Shown here: positions 49,712 to 57,980 of the stretch, in pieces
Layout: the number at the start of each line of letters is the position of its first letter
How positions within the stretch are numbered: the first letter of the stretch is position 1
Notes under the pieces: generated by a model
Seen by the model: only the letters and a program-made list of their open reading frames with translations
What the model was told of the DNA's origin: nothing
Database searches by the model: none
Program-made: the position numbers and the translations under genes
NCBI RefSeq assembly: GCF_900142005.1
Contig: NZ_FQZL01000004.1
Location: 310,001-374,000, forward strand
Direction of reading: 5' to 3'
Length of the DNA stretch: 64,000 nt
Source: Dethiosulfatibacter aminovorans DSM 17477
GTDB lineage: Bacteria; Bacillota; Clostridia; Tissierellales; Dethiosulfatibacteraceae

Positions 49712-50424
49712 GTATGGGTCCCGGAAACAAGGACAATATGACTTACAGGGCATATGAAGCGTTGAAGAATGCAGATGTCGTAGTTGGCTACAAGACATAC
49801 ATCCAGCTTGTCAAGGAAATACTGCCAGAAGTCAAGGTTACTGAAAACACAGGGATGAAAAAAGAAATAGAGAGATGTCAATTGGCAATAGACCTGGCAA
49901 TGGAAGGCAAGGAGGTTGCTTTGGTAAGCAGCGGTGATGCAGGGATATACGGCATGGCAGGCCTTATCTACCAGCTGGCAGAGGGAAAGATGAATATTTC
50001 GGAAATAGAGATAATCCCGGGAGTGTCGGCATCAAGCTCGTGTGCATCAATACTTGGAGCTCCACTGATGCATGACTTTGCAACCATAAGTCTGAGCGAT
50101 CTTCTAACAGAATGGGACCTTATCAAGGAAAGGCTCCACTGTGCAGGAAAGGGAGACTTTGTAATCGCCCTTTACAATCCTAAGAGCTTCGGAAGGACTA
50201 CACAGATAGAAGAGGCAAGGGACATCCTCCTTCAGTACAAGCCCGGAGACACTGTTGTAGGAATAGTGAGAAATTCGGGAAGAGAAGACGAATCGAAGGA
50301 AATAACAACCCTCAAGGACATGTGTGACTGTGAAATCAACATGACGTCAACAGTCATCATAGGAAATGAAATGACCTATGCCAAGGACAACATGATGATC
50401 ACTCCAAGGGGTTATCTGGTTTGA
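49696..50424 (+). CDS. cbiH: Cobalt-precorrin-3 C17-methyltransferase
   Basis: A 242-residue tetrapyrrole methylase: YVIGMGPGNKDNMTYRAYEAL, VVGYKTYIQLVKEI, SSGDAGIYGMAGLI and IPGVSASSSCASILGAPLMHDF. It methylates C17 and closes the lactone, producing ring contraction. I prefer GTG at 49696, which has GGGAGG just upstream inside cbiG, over ATG at 49681. The stop overlaps the next start by four bases. Confidence 0.94.
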   Translation: MLYVIGMGPGNKDNMTYRAYEALKNADVVVGYKTYIQLVKEILPEVKVTENTGMKKEIERCQLAIDLAMEGKEVALVSSGDAGIYGMAGLIYQLAEGKMNISEIEIIPGVSASSSCASILGAPLMHDFATISLSDLLTEWDLIKERLHCAGKGDFVIALYNPKSFGRTTQIEEARDILLQYKPGDTVVGIVRNSGREDESKEITTLKDMCDCEINMTSTVIIGNEMTYAKDNMMITPRGYLV

Positions 50425-51182
50425 TACTGATTTTTTCCGGCATCAAGGATGGAAGGGAGATTGCATCGGACCTGGCAGGATCGGGATATGAAACAATACT
50501 TTCCACCTTGACTGAACATGGAGTGGCTATGGTTGAAGAAATGGACAACCTTGAAACTATCTACGGACAGATGGACGTGGAAAAGATAGAAGAATTTATA
50601 GGGGAAAGAAATGTACAGGCTGTAGTTGATGCTACGCATCCCTATGCCGAGATAATTTCCAATAATATTGAAAAGGCATGCAGTAATGCGGGTACAAGGC
50701 TTTTCAAATATATAAGGCCGGAAATCCCATTGGGGGAGAAGGTAAATGTATATGAGGACATAGAATCCCTTTGTGTAAACCTCAAGACAACTGAAGGAAA
50801 CATACTGCTGACTACGGGAAGCAGAAAGCTTGAGGAATATACTAAACATCTGCCTGTTGAAAGGCTCTATGTAAGGGTACTTCCAATAAGGAAATCAATG
50901 GAAAAGGTCTGGGACCTTGGTTTCAAGTCAAACCAGATAATAGCAATGCAGGGACCTTTTTCAGAGGAGTTTAACAGGGAAATCTACAAACAGTGCCATA
51001 TTGAGCATATGGTGCTGAAAAACAGCGGACCAAACGGGGGTACGAGACAAAAAATCGAATCGGCCCTTGAGTCAAACATAGAAACACACCTGCTTGACAG
51101 ACCAATTGCCGATGGGGAGTGGTTTGAAGACAAGAAAACACTAATTAAAAACATTATGGATTATTTGGAGGAGTTAAAATGA
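50421..51182 (+). CDS. cbiJ: Cobalt-precorrin-6A reductase
   Basis: A 253-residue NAD(P)H-dependent reductase of the CbiJ/CobK family: LIFSGIKDGREIASDL at the start, DATHPYAEIISNNIEKAC, TTGSRKLEEYTK, RVLPI and MQGPFSEEFN. It reduces the macrocycle of cobalt-precorrin-6A. The TTG start overlaps the cbiH stop, and the gene overlaps the next by four bases. Confidence 0.92.
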   Translation: MILIFSGIKDGREIASDLAGSGYETILSTLTEHGVAMVEEMDNLETIYGQMDVEKIEEFIGERNVQAVVDATHPYAEIISNNIEKACSNAGTRLFKYIRPEIPLGEKVNVYEDIESLCVNLKTTEGNILLTTGSRKLEEYTKHLPVERLYVRVLPIRKSMEKVWDLGFKSNQIIAMQGPFSEEFNREIYKQCHIEHMVLKNSGPNGGTRQKIESALESNIETHLLDRPIADGEWFEDKKTLIKNIMDYLEELK

Positions 51183-52213
51183 AAAGAATACTGGCGATTT
51201 TATTGGCACTTATGATGGTGATGGGAGCATTCACGGGATGCGGAACAAAGGCGGAGGAGCCTGCACCGGCAGAACCTACAGAAAACGAAGCGGAACAGAC
51301 TGCAGAAGGAACTGAGATAATGTTCCCTGAATTCGTACTTGAAAACACTGAGGAAGCGGTAACATACCTTGATCCAAAAGGCGATGCGACTACGATTACC
51401 AAAAACCCTGAAACTGTTGTAGTCCTCATGAACTCAATACTTGACATGTGGTATATGGCCGGTGGAGAGGCTGTAGGAAGAGTCAGCGGAACTACAAATG
51501 TTCCGGAAGCTGCAATGGACATCGAAGACCTTGGAAAAATTACATCATTGAACATGGAGATGCTTGTTGCACTTGAGCCGGATCTAATAGTTATATCATC
51601 TACATATTCGACAGCTGATGATGTTAAGAAGCTTGCCGATGAAAACGGAATCGAATGCGCACTTTTAGATACAAGCATCGAGCCTTACAATACTTTTGAA
51701 AAGATGCTTTATCTTTTCTCCCTTATAAACGGTACAGAAGAGAAGTTTGCAACTGATATCCAGAAGATAGTGGGAGACTGTGATGCAATAATTGAAAAGG
51801 CAAATGCAGTAGAGGAAAAGCCTTCTGCGGCAATACTTTACACTTCTGCAAAGAGCATTAAGCTGAACTCGGACATAACCCTTGTGGGAGACATGTTCAA
51901 GCTTCTGGGCGGAGAAAATATAGCAATGGATGCATTCGAAGAGGGAGCAAAATATGTTGACTATTCCTTTGAGGTTATGCTTCAGAAGGATCCTGACTTC
52001 ATACTAATAAACACCATGGGAGATGTAGAAGCATGCAAGGCAAACTTCGAGGAGAATGTTGCAACAAAGGATGCCTGGGCTGACCTTAAGGCAGTGAAGG
52101 AAGGAAATGTATACTACATGCCAAAGGACCTTTTCATGTACAAGCCAAATGCAAGATATGCTGAAGCATTCGAATATCTTGCCAAGATCATATACCCAGG
52201 TGTATTTGAATAA
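51179..52213 (+). CDS. Corrinoid/cobalt-chelate-type ABC substrate-binding lipoprotein
   Basis: A 344-residue periplasmic-binding-type lipoprotein (class III helical-backbone fold as in BtuF/FhuD). Signal and lipobox: LALMMVMGAFTGC, anchored Cys near 22, followed by a Glu/Pro linker. The domain contains GRVSGTTNVPEAAMDIEDLG and LEPDLIVIS, typical of vitamin B12 and iron-siderophore binders. Position at the end of the cobalamin operon, in overlap with cbiJ, argues for a corrinoid ligand; heme or a siderophore remains possible. Confidence 0.85.
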   Translation: MKRILAILLALMMVMGAFTGCGTKAEEPAPAEPTENEAEQTAEGTEIMFPEFVLENTEEAVTYLDPKGDATTITKNPETVVVLMNSILDMWYMAGGEAVGRVSGTTNVPEAAMDIEDLGKITSLNMEMLVALEPDLIVISSTYSTADDVKKLADENGIECALLDTSIEPYNTFEKMLYLFSLINGTEEKFATDIQKIVGDCDAIIEKANAVEEKPSAAILYTSAKSIKLNSDITLVGDMFKLLGGENIAMDAFEEGAKYVDYSFEVMLQKDPDFILINTMGDVEACKANFEENVATKDAWADLKAVKEGNVYYMPKDLFMYKPNARYAEAFEYLAKIIYPGVFE

Positions 52214-52227
52214 TATTTCCAAACATT

Positions 52228-53229
52228 ATGGAGCATAATCTATTAATCAGAAAAAAAATTACATATATTTCGGCAGTGAGCATATTGTTGTTCATTGCCT
52301 TCATATTAAGCATAAGATACGGAGCTGTCGACCTCGATACAGCTGAGATTCTGCGCAGCATTTTCACAGATGCAGAAACGACCAACAGAAGCATAATATG
52401 GAAGTTGAGAATGCCCAGAACCCTTATAGCCGGCCTGGTAGGCATGTGCCTTTCGGTTGCGGGATGCATTCTTCAGGGGGTTATGAAGAATCCCCTGGCA
52501 TCACCGACAATCATTGGAGTAAACTCCGGAGCAGGACTTGCGGCGGCATTGACTCTGGTGCTGTGGCCTGAGATGGAGTATCTTCTGACTCCTGCTGCAT
52601 TCCTGGGAGCTTTTGCCACGACATGGATAATATATATTATATCATGGAAGGATGGGATAAAGCCCCTAAGGATGGTCCTGGCGGGAGTTGCCATATCATC
52701 GGTGATATCGGCAATCATCAATACGATACTGATTTTTTTCCCGGACAGGATTACAAACCAGATATCATTTACAATTGGTACCCTGTCAGCAAAAATGTGG
52801 TCGGATTTCAGGATTCTGCTGCCCTATGCGGCAGTGGGAATATTTTTGGCAATAGTATTTTCCAAGAAGCTGAACATCCTTCTTCTTGGAGATGAGATTG
52901 CTTCGAACCTGGGTGTGAACATTGAGAAAACCAGGCTCATACTCATAGGAATAGCGTCCCTTCTTGCGGCTTCATCCGTAAGTATAGTGGGAATGCTGGG
53001 ATTCGTGGGCCTTATCATTCCACATATGACCAGGCTCATAGTAGGATCAGACAACAGGTTTCTGATACCTGCAAGCGCACTTACGGGAGCTCTGGTCATC
53101 ATGACCTGTGATACGGTGGCAAGAATCATAGCCAAGCCTATGGAAATACCTGTTGGGATAATCATGTCACTTATAGGTGCTCCGTTTTTTCTGTTTCTCT
53201 TGAGAAGGAGGTTCAAGTACGATGATTAA
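52228..53229 (+). CDS. FecCD-family ABC permease, BtuC-like
   Basis: A 333-residue permease with about ten helices: LRMPRTLIAGLVGMCLSVAGCILQGVMKNPLASP is the family opening (landmark at 52-85), then GMLGFVGLIIPHMTRLIVGSDNR near the ATPase-coupling loop. It forms the channel for the corrinoid-type importer. The ATG lies 15 bases after the binding-protein gene; no strong ribosome site is visible, so translation may be coupled. It overlaps the ATPase gene by eight bases. Confidence 0.9.
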   Translation: MEHNLLIRKKITYISAVSILLFIAFILSIRYGAVDLDTAEILRSIFTDAETTNRSIIWKLRMPRTLIAGLVGMCLSVAGCILQGVMKNPLASPTIIGVNSGAGLAAALTLVLWPEMEYLLTPAAFLGAFATTWIIYIISWKDGIKPLRMVLAGVAISSVISAIINTILIFFPDRITNQISFTIGTLSAKMWSDFRILLPYAAVGIFLAIVFSKKLNILLLGDEIASNLGVNIEKTRLILIGIASLLAASSVSIVGMLGFVGLIIPHMTRLIVGSDNRFLIPASALTGALVIMTCDTVARIIAKPMEIPVGIIMSLIGAPFFLFLLRRRFKYDD

Positions 53230-54001
53230 AACAAAAAAAATCCATGTAAGCTATGGAAAGAAAAAAATAATAGACTCGGTGGACATCCATATCAAGGAGG
53301 GGACAATCAACACCCTCATCGGGCCCAACGGATCTGGAAAGTCTACCATTCTCAAGGCGCTTACACAGCAGAAAAAGATAGACAGCGGAGAAATATTCTT
53401 CAAGCAAAAGCCCATACAGAGCTTGAGCAGCATGTACTGGGCAAAAAATGTGACCTATCTTCCACAGAATCCAAAGGCTCCAAGCGACTATACGGTTTGG
53501 GATCTGGTAAGCCTTTCAAGAAATGCCTATCTCAAGTGGTACGAACGACTCGGCAGGAAGGACTATGAGATAATCGAGGAATCCATAAGAAAGACAAACA
53601 TCCAGGACCACAAGTACAAGCTTCTCAGCGAGCTTTCAGGAGGAGAGAGACAGAGGGCATGGATAGCCATGGCTCTTGCGCAGGAGCCTGAGCTCATTAT
53701 CCTTGACGAGCCGACTACCTTTCTGGACATTGCATACCAGTTCGAGGTATTGGAGATTGTGAAGGAGCTCAATGAGAAGGAAAACATTACTGTTCTCATG
53801 GTGCTCCACGACCTGAACCATGCAGCAAAGTATTCCGACAACATAGTACTCCTTAAGGCGGGAAAGGTATTCGCGGAAGGAACGCCAAGGGAAGTAATGA
53901 ACAGTGAAAACATTAGGGCTGCTTTCAACATAGAAGTGAAGGTGCAGCACGACGAGGAGCATGACTATCCCCTTATCTATCCTATAAAAAAGGCTGTGTA
54001 G
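53222..54001 (+). CDS. ABC importer ATPase, BtuD/FecE-like
   Basis: A 259-residue ATPase: Walker A GPNGSGKSTILKAL, signature LSGGERQRAWIAMALAQ, Walker B LIILDEPTTFLD and switch MVLHDLNHA. It powers the preceding permease and closes the cobalamin operon; a 15-bp stem terminator follows at 54107-54152. Salvage of corrinoids is thus co-regulated with de novo synthesis. Confidence 0.92.
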   Translation: MIKTKKIHVSYGKKKIIDSVDIHIKEGTINTLIGPNGSGKSTILKALTQQKKIDSGEIFFKQKPIQSLSSMYWAKNVTYLPQNPKAPSDYTVWDLVSLSRNAYLKWYERLGRKDYEIIEESIRKTNIQDHKYKLLSELSGGERQRAWIAMALAQEPELIILDEPTTFLDIAYQFEVLEIVKELNEKENITVLMVLHDLNHAAKYSDNIVLLKAGKVFAEGTPREVMNSENIRAAFNIEVKVQHDEEHDYPLIYPIKKAV

Positions 54002-54106
54002 CGGGGTGAATGTATACAAGATATACATATCTCTGCTTATTTCTTGTGGTCAACAGTATACTTTATATACAAATTAATAGGCTTATATTTTTTCGGATAC
54101 GAGACG

Positions 54107-54152
54107 AAGACTTAAAAAACGTTGGAATTCAGCGATTTTCAAGTCTTTTTTT
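54107..54152 (+). terminator. Terminator of the cobalamin operon
   Basis: AAGACTTAAAAAACG (54107-54121) pairs with CGATTTTCAAGTCTT (54133-54147) with two mismatches, followed by TTTTTATTG. The surrounding 54001-54216 gap shows nothing else I can support. Confidence 0.75.
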
Positions 54153-54216
54153 ATTGCTCCATTTGTTGGCTTGCTATTTGCTATATATAAAGTAAATGAA
54201 AGCTGGAGGATGTATA

Positions 54217-54900
54217 ATGAAAATAGCTAAAAAAATATTTGTTTATTGTTTGGGATTGTTTTTCCTCGCTCTGGGAGTCACCTTTTCCATAAAATCACAG
54301 TTGGGTATATCTCCTGTAAATTCAATTCCATACATTTGGAGTCTTATTTCGGGCATAGAACAGGGACATCTGATCATAGTCGTATTTTCGAGTTTCATAT
54401 TGCTGCAGATAGTATTGCTTAGAAGGAAGTTCAATCCCATAAATCTTCTGCAGATTGTTTTTTCCACCATATTCGGATATTTTGTTACACTGACAAATTA
54501 TATGTTTGTTTTTATGTCTCCGCCTGAAAGCTATATAATGAGATTGGTCTTCCTGTTCATCAGCATGGTACTGGTAGCCATAGGAATCATCCTTTACCTG
54601 CGTGCTGCTTTAATTCCCCTGCCTGCGGAAGGATGCATGCTGGCCATTAACGAGGTGACAGGAATGGAATTCCATAGGATCAAGTCTTTCTTTGATACTA
54701 CAATGGTTGTAGTGGCTGCTGCTCTTTCTCTGCTTTTTTTGGGCGGACTAATAGGAGTAAGGGAAGGTACCATAATTGCAGCAGTAGGGATAGGTAAAAT
54801 TATCGGAGTCTTGAATAAAATATTCAAAAACCAGATCGAAAGGCTGGATGAATTCATCAATGGAGACAAGGCAATTACATTAAGAAGCGAGGAATGCTAG
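54217..54900 (+). CDS. YczE/YitT-like membrane protein
   Basis: A 227-residue membrane protein with five helices and a short basic/acidic C-terminal tail. The pattern LGVTFSIKSQLGISPVNSIPY near residue 20 and PLPAEGCMLAINEVTG in the middle belong to the YczE-like family, distantly related to YitT. ATG at 54217 follows GGAGGATGTATA. Function is unknown. It is a single-gene unit between two terminators. Confidence 0.75.
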   Translation: MKIAKKIFVYCLGLFFLALGVTFSIKSQLGISPVNSIPYIWSLISGIEQGHLIIVVFSSFILLQIVLLRRKFNPINLLQIVFSTIFGYFVTLTNYMFVFMSPPESYIMRLVFLFISMVLVAIGIILYLRAALIPLPAEGCMLAINEVTGMEFHRIKSFFDTTMVVVAAALSLLFLGGLIGVREGTIIAAVGIGKIIGVLNKIFKNQIERLDEFINGDKAITLRSEEC

Positions 54901-54940
54901 ATTCTAACAAATCAACAAATATCCAGGTAGGCCGAATTAA

Positions 54941-54980
54941 AAACCTCTGCTGTATGAATGCGCTCATACAACAGAGGTTT
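54941..54980. terminator. Bidirectional terminator before tnaA
   Basis: AAACCTCTG (54941-54949) pairs with CAGAGGTTT (54972-54980), extended by TGTATGA/TCATACA across one mismatch, loop ATGCGC. It separates convergent genes. Confidence 0.85.
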
Positions 54981-55024
54981 CTTAATTTGAATTGTAAATC
55001 TCAATAGTGGGACTGTTAATTGGA

Positions 55025-56419
55025 TTAAACCGTAGCTTCCTTCTTTAAAGGCTCAAGGTGAGCTGTGAAGTGTCTCATTATCTTTGGTTCCCAGGTGATT
55101 CTGTATCCGCTAACTTCCGAGGCTCTTTCCTTGATTGCCTTGAGGGCTTCAACTGTGATGTCGAAGTGAGCCTGGGTGTAAACTCTTCTTGGTACTGCAA
55201 GTCTTGTGAATTCAGTTGGTGCTTCAATCTGCTCTCTTGTCTCAGCGTCGTTTCCGAGCATGTAAGATCCGATGTCGCAGGACCTGATTCCGGCTTCTAT
55301 GTAAAGTTCAAGGGCAAGTGCGTGTCCCGGGAACTCGTTGTAAGGAATGTGGGGGAACATGGCCTTTGCATCAACGAATATGGCGTGTCCGCCAACCGGG
55401 TACTGGATAGGAACACCAGCCTCTCTCAGAAGGTCTCCTGTGTACTCTATCTGGCCTATTCTGTACTCGAGGAACTCGTAGCTCATACCTTCGTAAAGTC
55501 CTATTGAAAGTGCTTCAAGGTCCCTTCCTGCAAGTCCGCCGTAGGTAACGAATCCTTCGTTGGGAATGGTGTTTGCCTTGACTGCCTCGTACATTGCTTC
55601 GTCTTCCTTGATGGCGATAAGTCCACCCATGTTTACGATGGCATCCTTCTTTGCACTCATTGTGAATGCATCACCGTAAGAGTAAAACTCTTTAGTTATT
55701 TCCATTATTGACTTGTCTGCATATGCTTCTTCCCTGTTTTTGATGAAGTATGCATTCTCTGCAAATCTAGCAGAGTCGATCACTATCTTGAGACCGTGCT
55801 TGTCGGCAACCTTTCTTACGTCTTTCATGTTTTGCATGGAAACGGGCTGTCCGCCGGCGGAGTTGTTTGTGATTGTCATCACGATTACCGATACCTTGTC
55901 TGCACCGTACTCGTCTATGAAAGCTTCAAGCTTTTCTATGTCCATGTTTCCTTTGAAAGGGTAGTAGTTTCCGGTGTCCTTTGATTCATCGCAGGTGAAG
56001 TCTATGGGTCTTGAACCCAGAAGCTGAACATGTCCCCTTGTAGTGTCGAAGAACATGTTTGAGATTGAGTAGGATCCCTTCTTGATGAAGTAGGGGAACA
56101 ATACCTTCTCTGCGGCTCTTCCCTGATGTACAGGCTGAACATAAGTGTAGCCGAAAATGTCCTGAACTGCAGCGACAACATTTCTATAGCCTCTTGCACC
56201 TGCGTAGGACTCGTCTCCAACCATAATTCCAGCCCACTGCTTGTCGCTCATTGCTCCAGTACCACTGTCAGTGAGGAAATCGATGTAAACATCGTCAGAG
56301 TCGATTGCGAAAAGGTTGTAGTTGGCTTTTTCCAATATCTTGATTCTGTCTTCCCGTGTAGTCTTCTTAAGTGGTTCAACCATCTTGATTTTAAACGGTT
56401 CAGGTATGTAGTTTGCCAT
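55025..56419 (-). CDS. tnaA: Tryptophanase (L-tryptophan indole-lyase)
   Basis: A 464-residue PLP enzyme that splits tryptophan to indole, pyruvate and ammonia. It belongs to the beta-eliminating lyase family shared with tyrosine phenol-lyase. Features favouring tryptophanase: [25 protein letters not shown] (PLP lysine at 257-258), TQAHFD and, at the residue that is Arg381 in tyrosine phenol-lyase, Ile383 (CDIGS), as in E. coli Tna[10 protein letters not shown] closes the protein. The ATG follows AAAGGAGAACATT. Pyruvate would be fermented; indole may signal. There is no TnaC-like leader; a GntR-type operator in the promoter spacer points to repression by the FCD protein at 57164. Confidence 0.92.
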   Translation of the reverse strand: MANYIPEPFKIKMVEPLKKTTREDRIKILEKANYNLFAIDSDDVYIDFLTDSGTGAMSDKQWAGIMVGDESYAGARGYRNVVAAVQDIFGYTYVQPVHQGRAAEKVLFPYFIKKGSYSISNMFFDTTRGHVQLLGSRPIDFTCDESKDTGNYYPFKGNMDIEKLEAFIDEYGADKVSVIVMTITNNSAGGQPVSMQNMKDVRKVADKHGLKIVIDSARFAENAYFIKNREEAYADKSIMEITKEFYSYGDAFTMSAKKDAIVNMGGLIAIKEDEAMYEAVKANTIPNEGFVTYGGLAGRDLEALSIGLYEGMSYEFLEYRIGQIEYTGDLLREAGVPIQYPVGGHAIFVDAKAMFPHIPYNEFPGHALALELYIEAGIRSCDIGSYMLGNDAETREQIEAPTEFTRLAVPRRVYTQAHFDITVEALKAIKERASEVSGYRITWEPKIMRHFTAHLEPLKKEATV

Positions 56420-56487
56420 AATGTTCTCCTTTAATATTTATATTTTTAATGTCGTTTCAATTTAGGAGTGTTTCTTTATTTGATTAC

Positions 56488-56516
56488 ATGATATATCCTG
56501 CATGATATATTGTCAA
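56488..56516 (-). promoter_or_regulatory. tnaA promoter with regulator motif in the spacer
   Basis: On the minus strand TTGACA (56511-56516), 17 bp, TATCAT (56488-56493). The spacer carries ATCATGCAGGATAT, matching ATCATGCATCATAT in the promoter spacer of the FCD regulator gene. Confidence 0.78.
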
Positions 56517-56547
56517 ATAATCAACCTTTCCTTTTTGAAATCATTTG

Positions 56548-56588
56548 AAAAAAAAAGATGACCTTAGTTAACTAAAATCATCTTTTTT
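56548..56588 (-). terminator. Terminator after the pentapeptide-repeat lipoprotein gene
   Basis: AAAAAAGATGA (56551-56561) pairs with TCATCTTTTTT (56578-56588); on the minus strand a run of nine Ts follows. The remaining AT-rich DNA to 56747 shows no further element. Confidence 0.8.
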
Positions 56589-56746
56589 CATAATATAAGG
56601 AAATAAATCCCTTTGTATACCTATTATATAATTGAATTAATAGGGTTTTAGAGGTTTTTTGTTATTATAATTAAGTGTGCAAAGTTGGTAATATAAACAC
56701 TTATTAGTAATTATTCATAGAAAATTGAAAAGTATCAGTATTCACA

Positions 56747-56977
56747 CTATTCAGAGTCTGATGACTTGAAGCTGGGAAGCTTAATGTCAGGGAATTTTAT
56801 ATCGGGCAACTTAAAATCTGGCAGCTTGAATTCAGGCAGTCTAAGCTTTGGTGGTTCCACACTTGGCATTTCCAGGGTGTCAGGATCTATTGTCTGGGAC
56901 TCGTCTACTTCCTGTACGTCGAGACATCCTGTAAGCAATACGGACAGTATCATTATAATCACAATCAGTTTTTTCAT
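56747..56977 (-). CDS. Small lipoprotein with LPDxK pentapeptide repeats
   Basis: A 76-residue protein with a lipoprotein signal (LIVIIMILSVLLTGC, lipid-anchored Cys near 17). The second half is built of a five-residue period: RLPEF, KLPDF, KLPDI, KFPDI, KLPSF. ATG at 56977 follows GGGGGA; a longer frame to 57145 crosses the regulator's terminator and is not credible. Alternating Leu/Pro/Asp/Phe/Lys at period five suggests an extended rod on the outer face of the membrane. I do not recognise a family. A good terminator follows it. Confidence 0.65.
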   Translation of the reverse strand: MKKLIVIIMILSVLLTGCLDVQEVDESQTIDPDTLEMPSVEPPKLRLPEFKLPDFKLPDIKFPDIKLPSFKSSDSE

Positions 56978-57103
56978 TATGATTCCCCCTGTATATTTCA
57001 TATTTTTTCCAGCTGTATGATTAATATATACCCATATTAATGATTTTTTATAAATTCTGAATATGAGTTTAAGGAAACTTTCCTGCTTCTTGAACAACAA
57101 AAA

Positions 57104-57132
57104 GGACATATAGCTATTATTTGCATATGTCC
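57104..57132 (-). terminator. Terminator after the FCD regulator gene
   Basis: GGACATAT (57125-57132 on the minus strand) pairs with ATATGTCC (57104-57111), followed on the minus strand by TTTTTG. Confidence 0.82.
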
Positions 57133-57163
57133 CTTCAATGTTCAATTTCTATTACTGTGACAA

Positions 57164-57829
57164 TCAGATATGCTCAAAAATATACCCCGAATATCTCTCG
57201 TAGGAATCGAAATAGTGGGATTTCAACAGCTTGTGTACCTTCTTGTTCTTGCCCTTCTTTAGCTCGTTAAGAAGTTCCGTATGTTCCTTTACGCTGTTTT
57301 TCCTGTATTCCGCATTCGTATACACCACCTTGTTGGCGATGTTGTACTGGCCGTGGATCTGGTAGAGGGGCTTTTTCAGCACCTCGTTGTCAATCCTGCT
57401 TATCATTATCTCGTGAAACTTCTTAGAATTCTTGAAGAATTCAATCTCGTCTCCCTTTTCATCCGCTTCCGATTGATGGGCAAGTATTTCTTCCATTTCA
57501 GCTATGACTTCATCGATGAGATTGTTTTCGCAGATATAGTCGAAGGCAAGTTTTTCGAAATAATAGCATGCCTCGTTTATGTTCCGTAGTGTTTCCTCGT
57601 TCATCTTGAAAACCTTGGCTCCCACATTGGGAACGAATTCAACAAGCCCCTCCTGTGAAAGCCTGTTGATTGCCTCCCTTACAGGGGTGATGCTTACTCC
57701 GTATGATTTGCTAAGCTCGTCAATATTTATTTTTTCACCGCACTTGAGTTCCTGGAAAATTATCTTTTCCTTTATCCTGTCATACAGCTGTTCCGTCAGG
57801 GGTTTTCTTACCAGTGATTCGTTTGTCAT
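57164..57829 (-). CDS. GntR-family (FCD) regulator, probable controller of tnaA
   Basis: A 221-residue regulator with an N-terminal winged helix (INIDELSKSYGVSITPVREAINRL) and an all-helical FCD domain. It lies between tnaA with the lipoprotein gene and the etf operon, all on the minus strand but in separate transcripts. Its own promoter spacer and that of tnaA share ATCATGCA-N2-ATAT, so it probably autoregulates and represses tnaA. The start follows CAGGAGGAAAAAC. The ligand may be tryptophan or a derived acid. Confidence 0.88.
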   Translation of the reverse strand: MTNESLVRKPLTEQLYDRIKEKIIFQELKCGEKINIDELSKSYGVSITPVREAINRLSQEGLVEFVPNVGAKVFKMNEETLRNINEACYYFEKLAFDYICENNLIDEVIAEMEEILAHQSEADEKGDEIEFFKNSKKFHEIMISRIDNEVLKKPLYQIHGQYNIANKVVYTNAEYRKNSVKEHTELLNELKKGKNKKVHKLLKSHYFDSYERYSGYIFEHI

Positions 57830-57862
57830 GTTTTTCCTCCTGTAGAGACTATTAATACTAAA

Positions 57863-57891
57863 ATAATACTATATGATGCATGATTTGGCAA
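57863..57891 (-). promoter_or_regulatory. Promoter of the FCD regulator with shared operator motif
   Basis: On the minus strand TTGCCA (57886-57891), 17 bp, TATTAT (57863-57868), with ATCATGCATCATAT inside the spacer. Confidence 0.72.
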
Positions 57892-57920
57892 TGGGGAGAC
57901 ATGTAAAAATATGCAAAAAA

Positions 57921-57945
57921 GGACTGTCTCGTGTTAAAACAATCC
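57921..57945 (-). terminator. Terminator of the etf operon
   Basis: On the minus strand GGATTGT and ACAGTCC pair (one G-T) around an 11-base loop, followed by TTTTTTGC, 36 bases after the etfA stop. Confidence 0.65.
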
Positions 57946-57980
57946 TCCAATGACTGGCTTGGGTATGCAATGGTGATTTT

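Noticed and set aside
54010..54195. 61-codon frame after the corrinoid ABC ATPase gene
   Set aside because: No convincing ribosome site, and it runs through the operon terminator at 54107-54152.
55025..56419. Tyrosine phenol-lyase as an alternative to tryptophanase
   Set aside because: The phenol-lyase-specific arginine (Arg381) is isoleucine here, and the surrounding blocks follow E. coli TnaA more closely.
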